Source: Streptomyces spinosus
Lineage (GTDB): Bacteria; Actinomycetota; Actinomycetes; Streptomycetales; Streptomycetaceae
Length of the DNA: 64,000 nucleotides
Assembly: GCF_020400655.1 (NCBI RefSeq)
Contig: NZ_JAINRC010000006.1
Location: forward strand, 186,001-250,000
Reading direction: 5' to 3'
This document shows positions 33,883 to 40,829 of this stretch, piece after piece. The notes beneath the pieces were generated by a model that did no database searches, was not told the DNA's origin, and was given only the letters and a program-made list of their open reading frames with translations. A program made the translations under genes and the position numbers. Within the stretch, counting starts at the first letter, position 1, and the number at the start of each line of letters is the position of its first letter.

Positions 33883-35309
33883 GCCGGCTGGTCGTCCTCA
33901 ACGTCGTGGGTCTGACCCCGCGGCTGCTGCACCACATGCCCGCCGTCCGCGCGGTCGCGGACGGCGGGACCGTCTCGGCTCTGCAACCGGTACTGCCGGC
34001 GGTCACCTGCTCGATGCAGTCCACCCTGCTCACCGGAGAACCGCCCCGCGGACACGGCGTGGTCGCCAACGGCTGGTACTTCCGCGATCTCGGGGAGGTC
34101 CTGCTGTGGCGACAGCACAACGCGCTCGTGGGCGGCGAGAAGCTGTGGCAGGCCGCGCGCCGGAGCAGGCCCGGTCTCACGGTGGCCAACATCTGCTGGT
34201 GGTACGCGATGGGCGCGGACGTCGACTGGACGGTCACGCCCCGCCCGGTCTACTACTCCGACGGCCGCAAGGAGGCCGACTGCTACACCTGGCCCCCGGC
34301 GCTGCACGACGAACTCACCGAGAGGTTCGGCAGGTTCCCGCTGTTCTCGTACTGGGGGCCCACGGCCGGTCTCACGTCCACGCGCTGGATCCTGGCCGCC
34401 GCCAAGCACGTGTTCGACACACACCGGCCGGACCTCAGCCTGGTCTACGTGCCGCACCTCGACTACGACCTGCAGCGCCACGGCCCACACTCCGCGGAGG
34501 CGGAGCGGGCGGCGCGCGAACTGGACGCCGCGCTGCGGCCGTTCCTGGACCACCTGCGACGTGAGGACGCCACCGTCGTGGTGCTCAGCGAGTACGGCAT
34601 CACCCCCGTGCGGCGCCCCGTCGACGTCAACCGGGCCCTGCGCCGGGCGGGACTGCTGGAAGTGCACACGCAGGACGGCATGGAGTACCTGGACCCGCGC
34701 ACCTCCCGCGCGTTCGCGGTCGCCGACCACCAGCTCGCCCACGTGTACGTGGCCGACCCGGCGGACCTCGCACGGACCAGGGAACTGCTGGAAGCCCTGG
34801 ACGGAGTGGCGGAGGTACTGGACGAGCCGGGCAAACGGCGCTACGGGCTGGACCACGAGCGTGCCGGAGAACTGGTCGTCGTGGCCGAACCGGATGCCTG
34901 GTGCACCTACTACTACTGGCTCGACGACGCCCTGGCTCCGGACTTCGCCCGCCAGGTCGACATCCACGCCAAGCCCGGATACGACCCCGCGGAGCTGCTG
35001 TTCGACCCGACGGTGCGGGCGGTCCGGCTGCGCGCCGCGGCCTCGGTGGCCCGCAAGAAGGCGGGGCTGCGGTACCGCATCCGCACGGTGCCGCTGGACC
35101 CGGGCGGAGTCCGGGGCAGTCACGGACGGCTTCCCGACGATCCGGCGGACGGGCCGGTACTGCTGTGCGGCAGGGCGGACATCGCCCGCGAGCGCCTGGC
35201 CGCGACCGAGGTGAAGGGGCTGCTGCTCGAACTGCTGGGCGCGCAGCCCGCGGCCGGCACTGATCGCACGACGAGCCCGTCGTCCGCGGCGGCCTCCGCC
35301 GCGGGCTGA
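33879..35309 (+). CDS. eboF: Alkaline phosphatase-family protein (nucleotide pyrophosphatase/phosphodiesterase type), EboF
   Basis: A 476-residue alkaline-phosphatase-superfamily protein. The nucleophile region is LPAVTCSMQSTLLTG with Thr, and later metal sites appear in YVPHLDYDLQRHGP (Asp, His) and VVLSEYGITPV, where SEYG replaces the usual SDHG. The N-terminal strand VVLNVVGLTPRLL lacks the metal-binding Asp seen at that point in most NPP proteins. No signal peptide is visible. It is the last gene of the Ebo set and ends near a strong hairpin. EboF enzymes are presumed phosphodiesterases, but the altered ligands leave activity open. Confidence 0.82.
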   Translation: MSRLVVLNVVGLTPRLLHHMPAVRAVADGGTVSALQPVLPAVTCSMQSTLLTGEPPRGHGVVANGWYFRDLGEVLLWRQHNALVGGEKLWQAARRSRPGLTVANICWWYAMGADVDWTVTPRPVYYSDGRKEADCYTWPPALHDELTERFGRFPLFSYWGPTAGLTSTRWILAAAKHVFDTHRPDLSLVYVPHLDYDLQRHGPHSAEAERAARELDAALRPFLDHLRREDATVVVLSEYGITPVRRPVDVNRALRRAGLLEVHTQDGMEYLDPRTSRAFAVADHQLAHVYVADPADLARTRELLEALDGVAEVLDEPGKRRYGLDHERAGELVVVAEPDAWCTYYYWLDDALAPDFARQVDIHAKPGYDPAELLFDPTVRAVRLRAAASVARKKAGLRYRIRTVPLDPGGVRGSHGRLPDDPADGPVLLCGRADIARERLAATEVKGLLLELLGAQPAAGTDRTTSPSSAAASAAG

Positions 35310-35337
35310 GCGGTCGCGGCGAACGACGCCCGGCGTA

Positions 35338-35371
35338 CCTCCGGGCAGCCCGGTCCCGGGCTGCCCGGAGG
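35338..35371. terminator. Perfect 15-bp hairpin between convergent Ebo and methionine-salvage operons
   Basis: Arms 35338-35352 and 35357-35371 pair perfectly around a 4-base loop. The stem lies 28 bases after the eboF stop and 17 bases from the mtnP stop on the other strand, a good position for a bidirectional terminator. Confidence 0.8.
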
Positions 35372-35388
35372 ATGTCAGCGGGAGGACC

Positions 35389-36237
35389 TCACGAGGAGGG
35401 ACCGGGGAGGCCGAGGGGCGGTTCCATGCCGTCCAGCGCACGGGAACAGCGGCAGTCGCGTTCGGCGGGAAGCAGGCCGATCGTGTCGAGCACGAGACCG
35501 CGGAGCATCTCCATGTTGCGGGCGAACACCTCGTAGACGTCCTCCTGCGCGACGCTCTCCGTGGCGTCGACACCGGCGTCGAGGTCGGTGACCAGGGCCA
35601 CCGAGGTGTAGCAGACCGCCAGTTCACGGGCGAGCGCGGCCTCCGGCATCCCGGTCATGTTGACCAGCGACCAGCCCGCCGCGGCGTACTGCCGGGACTC
35701 CGCCCGGGTGGAGAACCTCGGCCCGTCGACCACCACCATCGTCCCGCCGTCGGTCGCGGACACGGTGCCCGACGCGGCGGCGGCCTTGAGCACCGCCGAC
35801 CGGCCGGTGTCGCAGTACGGGTCGGCGAAGGAGACGTGCTGGACCACGTCGTCGTAGAAGGTGCGGGGCCGGCCACTGGTGCGGTCCACCACCTGGTCGG
35901 GAACGACGACACTGCCCGGCCCGAGGTCCCGCCGCAGCGAACCGACCGCGCAGGGCGCGAGGATCTGCCGTACCCCGGCCGCGCGCAGCGCCCACAGGTT
36001 GGCGCGGTAGTTGATGCGGTGCGGAGGCAGTGCGTGACCGCGGCCGTGCCGGGGCAGGAACGCCACCCGCCGGCCCGCCACGGTGCCCACGGTGAGCGCG
36101 TCGGACGGATCGCCGTAGGGCGTCTCCACCGCCACTTCGGTCGCGCCGGTCAGCAGCCGGTACAGTCCGGTGCCGCCGATCACCCCGATCTCGGCGATGC
36201 GCCGGGACTCCGAGCGGGCGGGAAACTGCTTGTTCAT
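35389..36237 (-). CDS. mtnP: S-methyl-5'-thioadenosine phosphorylase
   Basis: Phosphorolysis of methylthioadenosine to adenine and methylthioribose-1-phosphate, the entry step of this salvage route. The 282-residue protein shows IGVIGGTGLYRLL with the phosphate loop, FLPRHGRGH, the substrate loop TFYDDVVQHVSFADPYC, VVVDGPRFSTRAES, and NMTGMPEAALARELAVCY with VTDLDAG for purine binding. It is the last gene of a five-gene operon (transcribed leftward) and overlaps mtnC by 4 bases. Having MtnP explains why no MTA nucleosidase or methylthioribose kinase is needed. Confidence 0.93.
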   Translation of the reverse strand: MNKQFPARSESRRIAEIGVIGGTGLYRLLTGATEVAVETPYGDPSDALTVGTVAGRRVAFLPRHGRGHALPPHRINYRANLWALRAAGVRQILAPCAVGSLRRDLGPGSVVVPDQVVDRTSGRPRTFYDDVVQHVSFADPYCDTGRSAVLKAAAASGTVSATDGGTMVVVDGPRFSTRAESRQYAAAGWSLVNMTGMPEAALARELAVCYTSVALVTDLDAGVDATESVAQEDVYEVFARNMEMLRGLVLDTIGLLPAERDCRCSRALDGMEPPLGLPGPSS

Positions 36238-37004
36238 GCGAGGGACTCCTCGTCTCGTCCGGGGGCCGAACCGCCCGGGTGGGTGGTGACCGTGTCCGCA
36301 ACCGGTTCGATGCGCAGCAGGTCGAGGGCCGGGACCGTGGGGTGGCCGGGCACGAGGGGGCCGCGCTCGTCGTCGCTCCGGCGTACGCCCACCGTCCGCC
36401 AGCCGGCGGCGGCCGCCGCGTCCAGTTCGCGGGCGGTGTCGCTCAGGAAGACGATGTGCCGCGCCGCCGCCCGGACCGCCCGGCTGATCGTCCGGTAGGA
36501 GAGCGGGTCGTCCTTGGGCCCGGCGCTGTCCAGGTCGAACCGGCCGTGCAGCAGGACGGACAGGTCGCCGTGGGCGGTGTGGCGGAACCAGTCCAGCTGG
36601 GCGGCGGCGGAGCCGGACGAATAGGTGAAGACACGTGTGCCGGCCGACCGCCAGCGGCGCAGTTGCCCCGGCACCTCCCGGTAGACGTGACCGGTGAGGG
36701 AGCCGTCAGCGTACCCCTGCGCCCAGATCAGTCCCTGGACGGTCTTGAGCGGGGCGGCCTTGACGTCGTCGTCGGACCACTGCTCCAGCACGCTCACCGC
36801 CGCGGCCTCGTCGAGTTCCGCACGGCCGGTCAGCGCGGAGACGGCCGCGAGGACGGCGTCCCGCCGGGGATCGCCGCGGTGTGCGGCGAACCAGTCCGCC
36901 AGCCGCCGCCGGGCGAAGGGGAAGAGCACGTCGTGCACGTGGGAGGCCGATCCGGTGGTGCCCTCGATGTCGAGCACCACCACGCGCGCCGGGACGCTGA
37001 TCAC
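36234..37004 (-). CDS. mtnC: Acireductone synthase (enolase-phosphatase)
   Basis: A 256-residue HAD-superfamily enzyme converting 2,3-diketo-5-methylthiopentyl-1-phosphate to acireductone by enolisation and dephosphorylation. Motif I VVLDIEGTTGSASHVHDVL is diagnostic of MtnC. Motif II YSSGSAAAQL, lysine in SAGPKDDPLSY and motif IV FLSDTARELDAA follow. It replaces the two-enzyme MtnW/MtnX route. Both ends overlap neighbouring genes by 4 bases, so expression is tightly coupled. Confidence 0.93.
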   Translation of the reverse strand: MISVPARVVVLDIEGTTGSASHVHDVLFPFARRRLADWFAAHRGDPRRDAVLAAVSALTGRAELDEAAAVSVLEQWSDDDVKAAPLKTVQGLIWAQGYADGSLTGHVYREVPGQLRRWRSAGTRVFTYSSGSAAAQLDWFRHTAHGDLSVLLHGRFDLDSAGPKDDPLSYRTISRAVRAAARHIVFLSDTARELDAAAAAGWRTVGVRRSDDERGPLVPGHPTVPALDLLRIEPVADTVTTHPGGSAPGRDEESLA

Positions 37005-37579
37005 AGGCCGCCCTCCGTCAGGTCGTCCAGCCCGGGGAAGCCCGCGGCGATCGACGTGCCGGTGAAGTCGCCGACCCAGCCGTCCTCCTCCCGGAAGAAG
37101 CGGATCGCCGCGAAGTCGGGACGCTCGCCCATGTCGAACCAGTGCCGGGTCCCGGCCGGTACGGACAGCAGGTCACCCGCCTCGCAGACCACGGCGTACA
37201 CGCGGTCGCCGAGGTGGAGGCTGAAGCAGCCGCGCCCGTGCGCGAAGTACCGCACCTCGTCCTCGGCGTGCCGGTGCTCCTCGAGGAACGCCGACCGGGC
37301 CTGACTCGCTCTGCGCCGCCATTCCGCACCGGGCTCCACGTGCAACCGGGCGACGTCGACCACCGTCATCGACTCGCTCGCGCACAGCTCGGCGACCTCC
37401 GCGCGGTACAGGTCGAGCAGAGCGTCGTCGGCGACTTCGCGGGTCACGGTGGCGCGCAGCGGCCAGTGCCGCAGAGTCACCTGGTGGGCTGCCAGTTCAC
37501 GGGCGATCTCCGCGGTGTCCAGGGTGCGCAGCAGCACCTCGTGCGGTGCGTCGTCCGGCATGATCTGCAGCAGGGTCAC
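37001..37579 (-). CDS. mtnD: Acireductone dioxygenase
   Basis: A 192-residue cupin that oxidises acireductone to 4-methylthio-2-oxobutanoate and formate with iron, or takes the off-pathway CO-releasing route with nickel. Metal ligands are HRHAEDEVRYF (His-x-His-x3-Glu) and GTRHWFDMGE (His). GTG at 37579 is chosen because it overlaps the upstream stop as GTGA and matches the family length; the frame continues open to 37675 inside the upstream gene. Third gene of the salvage operon. Confidence 0.92.
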   Translation of the reverse strand: MTLLQIMPDDAPHEVLLRTLDTAEIARELAAHQVTLRHWPLRATVTREVADDALLDLYRAEVAELCASESMTVVDVARLHVEPGAEWRRRASQARSAFLEEHRHAEDEVRYFAHGRGCFSLHLGDRVYAVVCEAGDLLSVPAGTRHWFDMGERPDFAAIRFFREEDGWVGDFTGTSIAAGFPGLDDLTEGGL

Positions 37580-39360
37580 AGCAGTGGGTCCTTTCGTTGC
37601 GAGGGGACGGCGGGCCGGTGGGGGAGTTCCGGTCCGCCGGTGAGCAGCAGCAACCGGCACATGGCCTCGACGCACTCCAGGCGATTGCGGGCCTCGGCCA
37701 GATCACGCCCCCACACGGACACGCCGTGGTCGGCGATGAGCAGGGCGGGCGGCGCCCCGGGCGACTCGGCCAGCCAGGCGGACACCGCCGCCGCGATGCG
37801 CGGTACGTCCGGCCAGTTGGGGAAGACGGGCAGGCGCGTGCGGGCCGCGTCGGCGAGGCCGAGCCCTTTGAGCAGTTCGAGGTCCTCCAGCGGCAGCCAG
37901 GTCACCTCGCCGGTGCCTGAGAGCCGGCGGGCCACCGCGGTCGCGTAGGGCGAGTGCACGTGCACCACGGCACCCGCGTCGGTGGTCCGGTAGACGGCGG
38001 CGTGGATGGACACCTCCGCCGAGGCCCGCCGGGCGCCGCCGCCCGGCACGGGCCGACCGGTCCGGCTGTCCACGGTGACCACGTCGTCGGGGGTCAGCGC
38101 GCCTTTGTCCCGGCCGCTGGCGGTGATCAGCGCCGAGGACCCGTCCGGCACCCGCACCGACAGGTTCCCGGCGGTACCCGGCATCCAGCCGCGCTCGTAC
38201 AGGACCCGGGACAGCTCGGTGAGTTCACGGGTGGCGCGCGCCCGCGCCCCGGGATCCGGGCGGCCGGCCGCGGCCGGGCCGGCGGGGCGCAGAGTCCGGT
38301 GTTCGGAGACGACAGCGGTGATCAGCTCGCCGGGCGTCACGTCGAAGGCCGGGTTGAACACGGCGGCGCCGTCGGGAGCGACACGGACCCCCGCGACCGA
38401 GGTGACTTCGCCGGCATCGCGCTCCTCGATCACGATCCCGGTCCCGTCGGGCAGAGCCGGGTCCCACGAGGAGTGCGGGGCGACGACGACGAAGGGCACC
38501 GCGTTGTGTGCGGCGGCGACCGCCAGACCGTACGTGCCGATCTTGTTGGCGGTGTCCCCGTTGGCCGCCACCCGGTCGGCGCCCACCAGGACGCAGTCCA
38601 CCATGGACCGGGACATCGCGGCGGCAGCGGCCGAGTCCGGGCACAGCCGGTAGGGGACCCGCGCCTCGGCCAGTTCCCACGCCGTGAGCCGGGCACCCTG
38701 GAGCAGCGGACGGGTCTCGTCGACCAGCACCTCGGCGACCAGACCGCGGGCGTGCAGTTCCAGGATGGCGCCGAGCGCGGTCCCGCCGGCCGCGGTGGCC
38801 AGCCGCCCGGTGTTGCAGTGGGTGAGGATCCGCAGCCGGCGGCCGGGCAGCAGCTCGGTCACCAGGTCCGCGGCGCGGACGGCCGCGGCCCGGTTCGCCG
38901 CGGCGTCCTCGGCCAGCATCGCCTGCGCCTCCGCCAGTACCGCCCGCGGCCCGTCGGCCAGCCGCCCCAGCACCCGGGAGACCGCCCACGTCAGGTTGAC
39001 CGCGGTGGGCCGTGCGGCGGCGATGCGCGCCGCGTCGGCGCGCACCGCCGCTTCGTCGGCCCGTCCGTCGGGGCCGGTGTGGCGGTGCGCGGCGAGAGCG
39101 ACACCGAGGGCGCCGGCCAGTCCGATCGCCGGGGCACCGCGTACCGCGAGCGACCGGATGGCGGCGATCAGCTCGTCCACGGTCCGCAGCCGCAGCCAGC
39201 GGTGTTCGTGCGGCAGGGCCCGCTGGTCGACGACCCGGACGGTGCCGTCGTCCCAGGCGAGTGAGACCGGCGGCGGGCCCGCGGCGGGGTCGCCGGCGGG
39301 CAGGGGGCCGGTGGCGGGGACGTCGTGTGCGACCGGCGGGGCGGGGTGGCGCGGGGGCAT
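37576..39360 (-). CDS. mtnAB: Fused methylthioribose-1-phosphate isomerase / methylthioribulose-1-phosphate dehydratase
   Basis: A 594-residue two-domain protein. Residues about 30-375 are MtnA: VRGAPAIGLAGALG, the catalytic Cys in LTHCNTGRLATA, and GADRVAANGDTANKIGTY with the catalytic Asp. Residues about 385-590 are the MtnB class II aldolase fold: GWMPGTAGNLSVRV, ITASGRDKG, the zinc-site HVHSPYATAV and LIADHGVSVWG. The fusion joins two consecutive reactions (aldose-1-phosphate isomerisation, then dehydration). The end of the gene overlaps mtnD as GTGA. The start at 39360 is reasonable, although the first 30 residues are Pro-rich and not conserved. Confidence 0.92.
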   Translation of the reverse strand: MPPRHPAPPVAHDVPATGPLPAGDPAAGPPPVSLAWDDGTVRVVDQRALPHEHRWLRLRTVDELIAAIRSLAVRGAPAIGLAGALGVALAAHRHTGPDGRADEAAVRADAARIAAARPTAVNLTWAVSRVLGRLADGPRAVLAEAQAMLAEDAAANRAAAVRAADLVTELLPGRRLRILTHCNTGRLATAAGGTALGAILELHARGLVAEVLVDETRPLLQGARLTAWELAEARVPYRLCPDSAAAAAMSRSMVDCVLVGADRVAANGDTANKIGTYGLAVAAAHNAVPFVVVAPHSSWDPALPDGTGIVIEERDAGEVTSVAGVRVAPDGAAVFNPAFDVTPGELITAVVSEHRTLRPAGPAAAGRPDPGARARATRELTELSRVLYERGWMPGTAGNLSVRVPDGSSALITASGRDKGALTPDDVVTVDSRTGRPVPGGGARRASAEVSIHAAVYRTTDAGAVVHVHSPYATAVARRLSGTGEVTWLPLEDLELLKGLGLADAARTRLPVFPNWPDVPRIAAAVSAWLAESPGAPPALLIADHGVSVWGRDLAEARNRLECVEAMCRLLLLTGGPELPHRPAVPSQRKDPLL

Positions 39361-39434
39361 GACTCTCCTCGTGTCGGGAGCGGTCGGAGGCGGTCGGGAG
39401 CGGGGGCGGCACGGGCAGGGCGGGCGCCCCGCGG

Positions 39435-40613
39435 TCAGACGGACCGGCCGCGCAGTGACGTGAGTCTGGTGACGGCTTCGGAGAGGACTTCGGTCCGCTT
39501 GCAGAACGCGAAGCGGACCAGGGAGCGGCCCGCCTCCGGGTCCGCGTGGAAGACGGAATGGGGAACGGCGACGACCCCGCAGCGCTCGGGCAGCTCACGG
39601 CAGAACGCCACGGCGTCCCGGTGTCCGAGGGGTGTGATGTCGGTGGTGACGAAGTAGGTGCCCTGGGGCCGGAAAACGTCCAGACCGGCTTCCCGGAGAC
39701 CGTCGGCCAGCAGATCGCGGCGGTGCCGCATGTCGTCGCGCAGTCCGGCGAAGTAGTCGTCGGGAAGCCGCAGCGCCTCGGCGGCGGCGTACTGGAAGGG
39801 GCCGGGAGCGGTGAACGTGAGGTACTGCCGGGCGGTCTGCACCGCGGCCACGAGACCGGCTGGCCCGGTCGCCCAGCCGATCTTCCAGCCGGTGAACGAG
39901 AAGGACTTGCCCAGCGAGGAGATCGACAGGGTGCGCTCGCCCATGCCGGGCAGCGACGCGATGGGCAGATGACGGACGCCGTCGTAGACGAGGTGTTCGT
40001 AGACCTCGTCCGAGACGACCAGCAGGTCGCGGTCGACGGCCAGTTCGGCGATCGCCGTCAGTTCGGCGGGGCTGAGGACCGTTCCGGTGGGGTTGTGCGG
40101 GGAGTTGAGCAGGAGCAGCCGGGTGCGCGGGGTGACCGCCGCGTACAGCTCGTCGAGGTCCGGCCGGAAGGAGGGAGCGCGCAGGGTGACGGGCACCCGC
40201 ACCCCGCCGGCCATGGCGATGCACGCCGCGTACGCGTCATAGGCGGGGTCGAGGGTGATCACTTCGTCACCCGGTTCCAGCAGTGCCAGCAACGCGGCCG
40301 CGATCGCCTCCGTGGCGCCGGTGGTGATCACCACCTCCGTGTCCGGGTCGCGGACCAGGCCGTAGAAGCGCTGCTGGTGCTCGGCGACGGCCCGGCGCAG
40401 CTCGGGCACTCCCTGGCTCGGCGGGTACTGGTTGCCGTGCCCCCGGCCGATCGCCCGGACAGCCGCCCCGGCCACGGAGGCCGGGCCGTCCGTGTCCGGG
40501 AAGCCCTGGCCGAGGTTGATGGCCCCGGTGGCCGCGGCGATGGCCGACATCTCCGCGAAGACCGTCGTCCCCAGCCCGGCCAGCCGTCGGTTCAGCAGCG
40601 GCCTGCCTCCCAT
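39435..40613 (-). CDS. mtnE: Class I/II aminotransferase, probable methionine-salvage transaminase
   Basis: A 392-residue PLP enzyme of the kynurenine aminotransferase/glutamine transaminase K/YbdL branch. Signatures are INLGQGFPDTDGP, VITTGATEAI, NSPHNPTGTVL, VSDEVYEHLVYDG and the PLP lysine in ISSLGKSFSFTGWKIGW. This branch includes enzymes transaminating 4-methylthio-2-oxobutanoate to methionine, and the position at the head of the salvage operon supports that role. ATG at 40613 with GTGAGG upstream is preferred over the open extension to 40736. The exact amino donor is not known, and the gene symbol is inferred from context. Confidence 0.8.
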   Translation of the reverse strand: MGGRPLLNRRLAGLGTTVFAEMSAIAAATGAINLGQGFPDTDGPASVAGAAVRAIGRGHGNQYPPSQGVPELRRAVAEHQQRFYGLVRDPDTEVVITTGATEAIAAALLALLEPGDEVITLDPAYDAYAACIAMAGGVRVPVTLRAPSFRPDLDELYAAVTPRTRLLLLNSPHNPTGTVLSPAELTAIAELAVDRDLLVVSDEVYEHLVYDGVRHLPIASLPGMGERTLSISSLGKSFSFTGWKIGWATGPAGLVAAVQTARQYLTFTAPGPFQYAAAEALRLPDDYFAGLRDDMRHRRDLLADGLREAGLDVFRPQGTYFVTTDITPLGHRDAVAFCRELPERCGVVAVPHSVFHADPEAGRSLVRFAFCKRTEVLSEAVTRLTSLRGRSV

Positions 40614-40739
40614 GGGCCTCACCCCTTCGCACGTGTCGTCGTCCACTTGTGTGCCGCCATCCTGCGGTGCCGGCGGGCGCCGCCGGATCACTCGAACGGG
40701 CAGGCTCGTGAGACGGGTCGCGGGGTGCCCGGACACGGC

Positions 40740-40787
40740 CGAAGGGGGTGCCGCCCGCGGCCTCGGCCACGGGCGGCACCCCCTTCG
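40740..40787. terminator. Perfect 18-bp hairpin downstream of the dimodular NRPS
   Basis: Arms 40740-40757 and 40770-40787 are perfect complements with a 12-base loop. The stem lies about 43 bases after the NRPS stop and before the salvage operon start on the same strand, so it likely separates the two transcripts. Confidence 0.8.
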
Positions 40788-40829
40788 CGACGGCGGGCAC
40801 TCAGCGGCCGCCGATCGGTCTCGGGCCGG

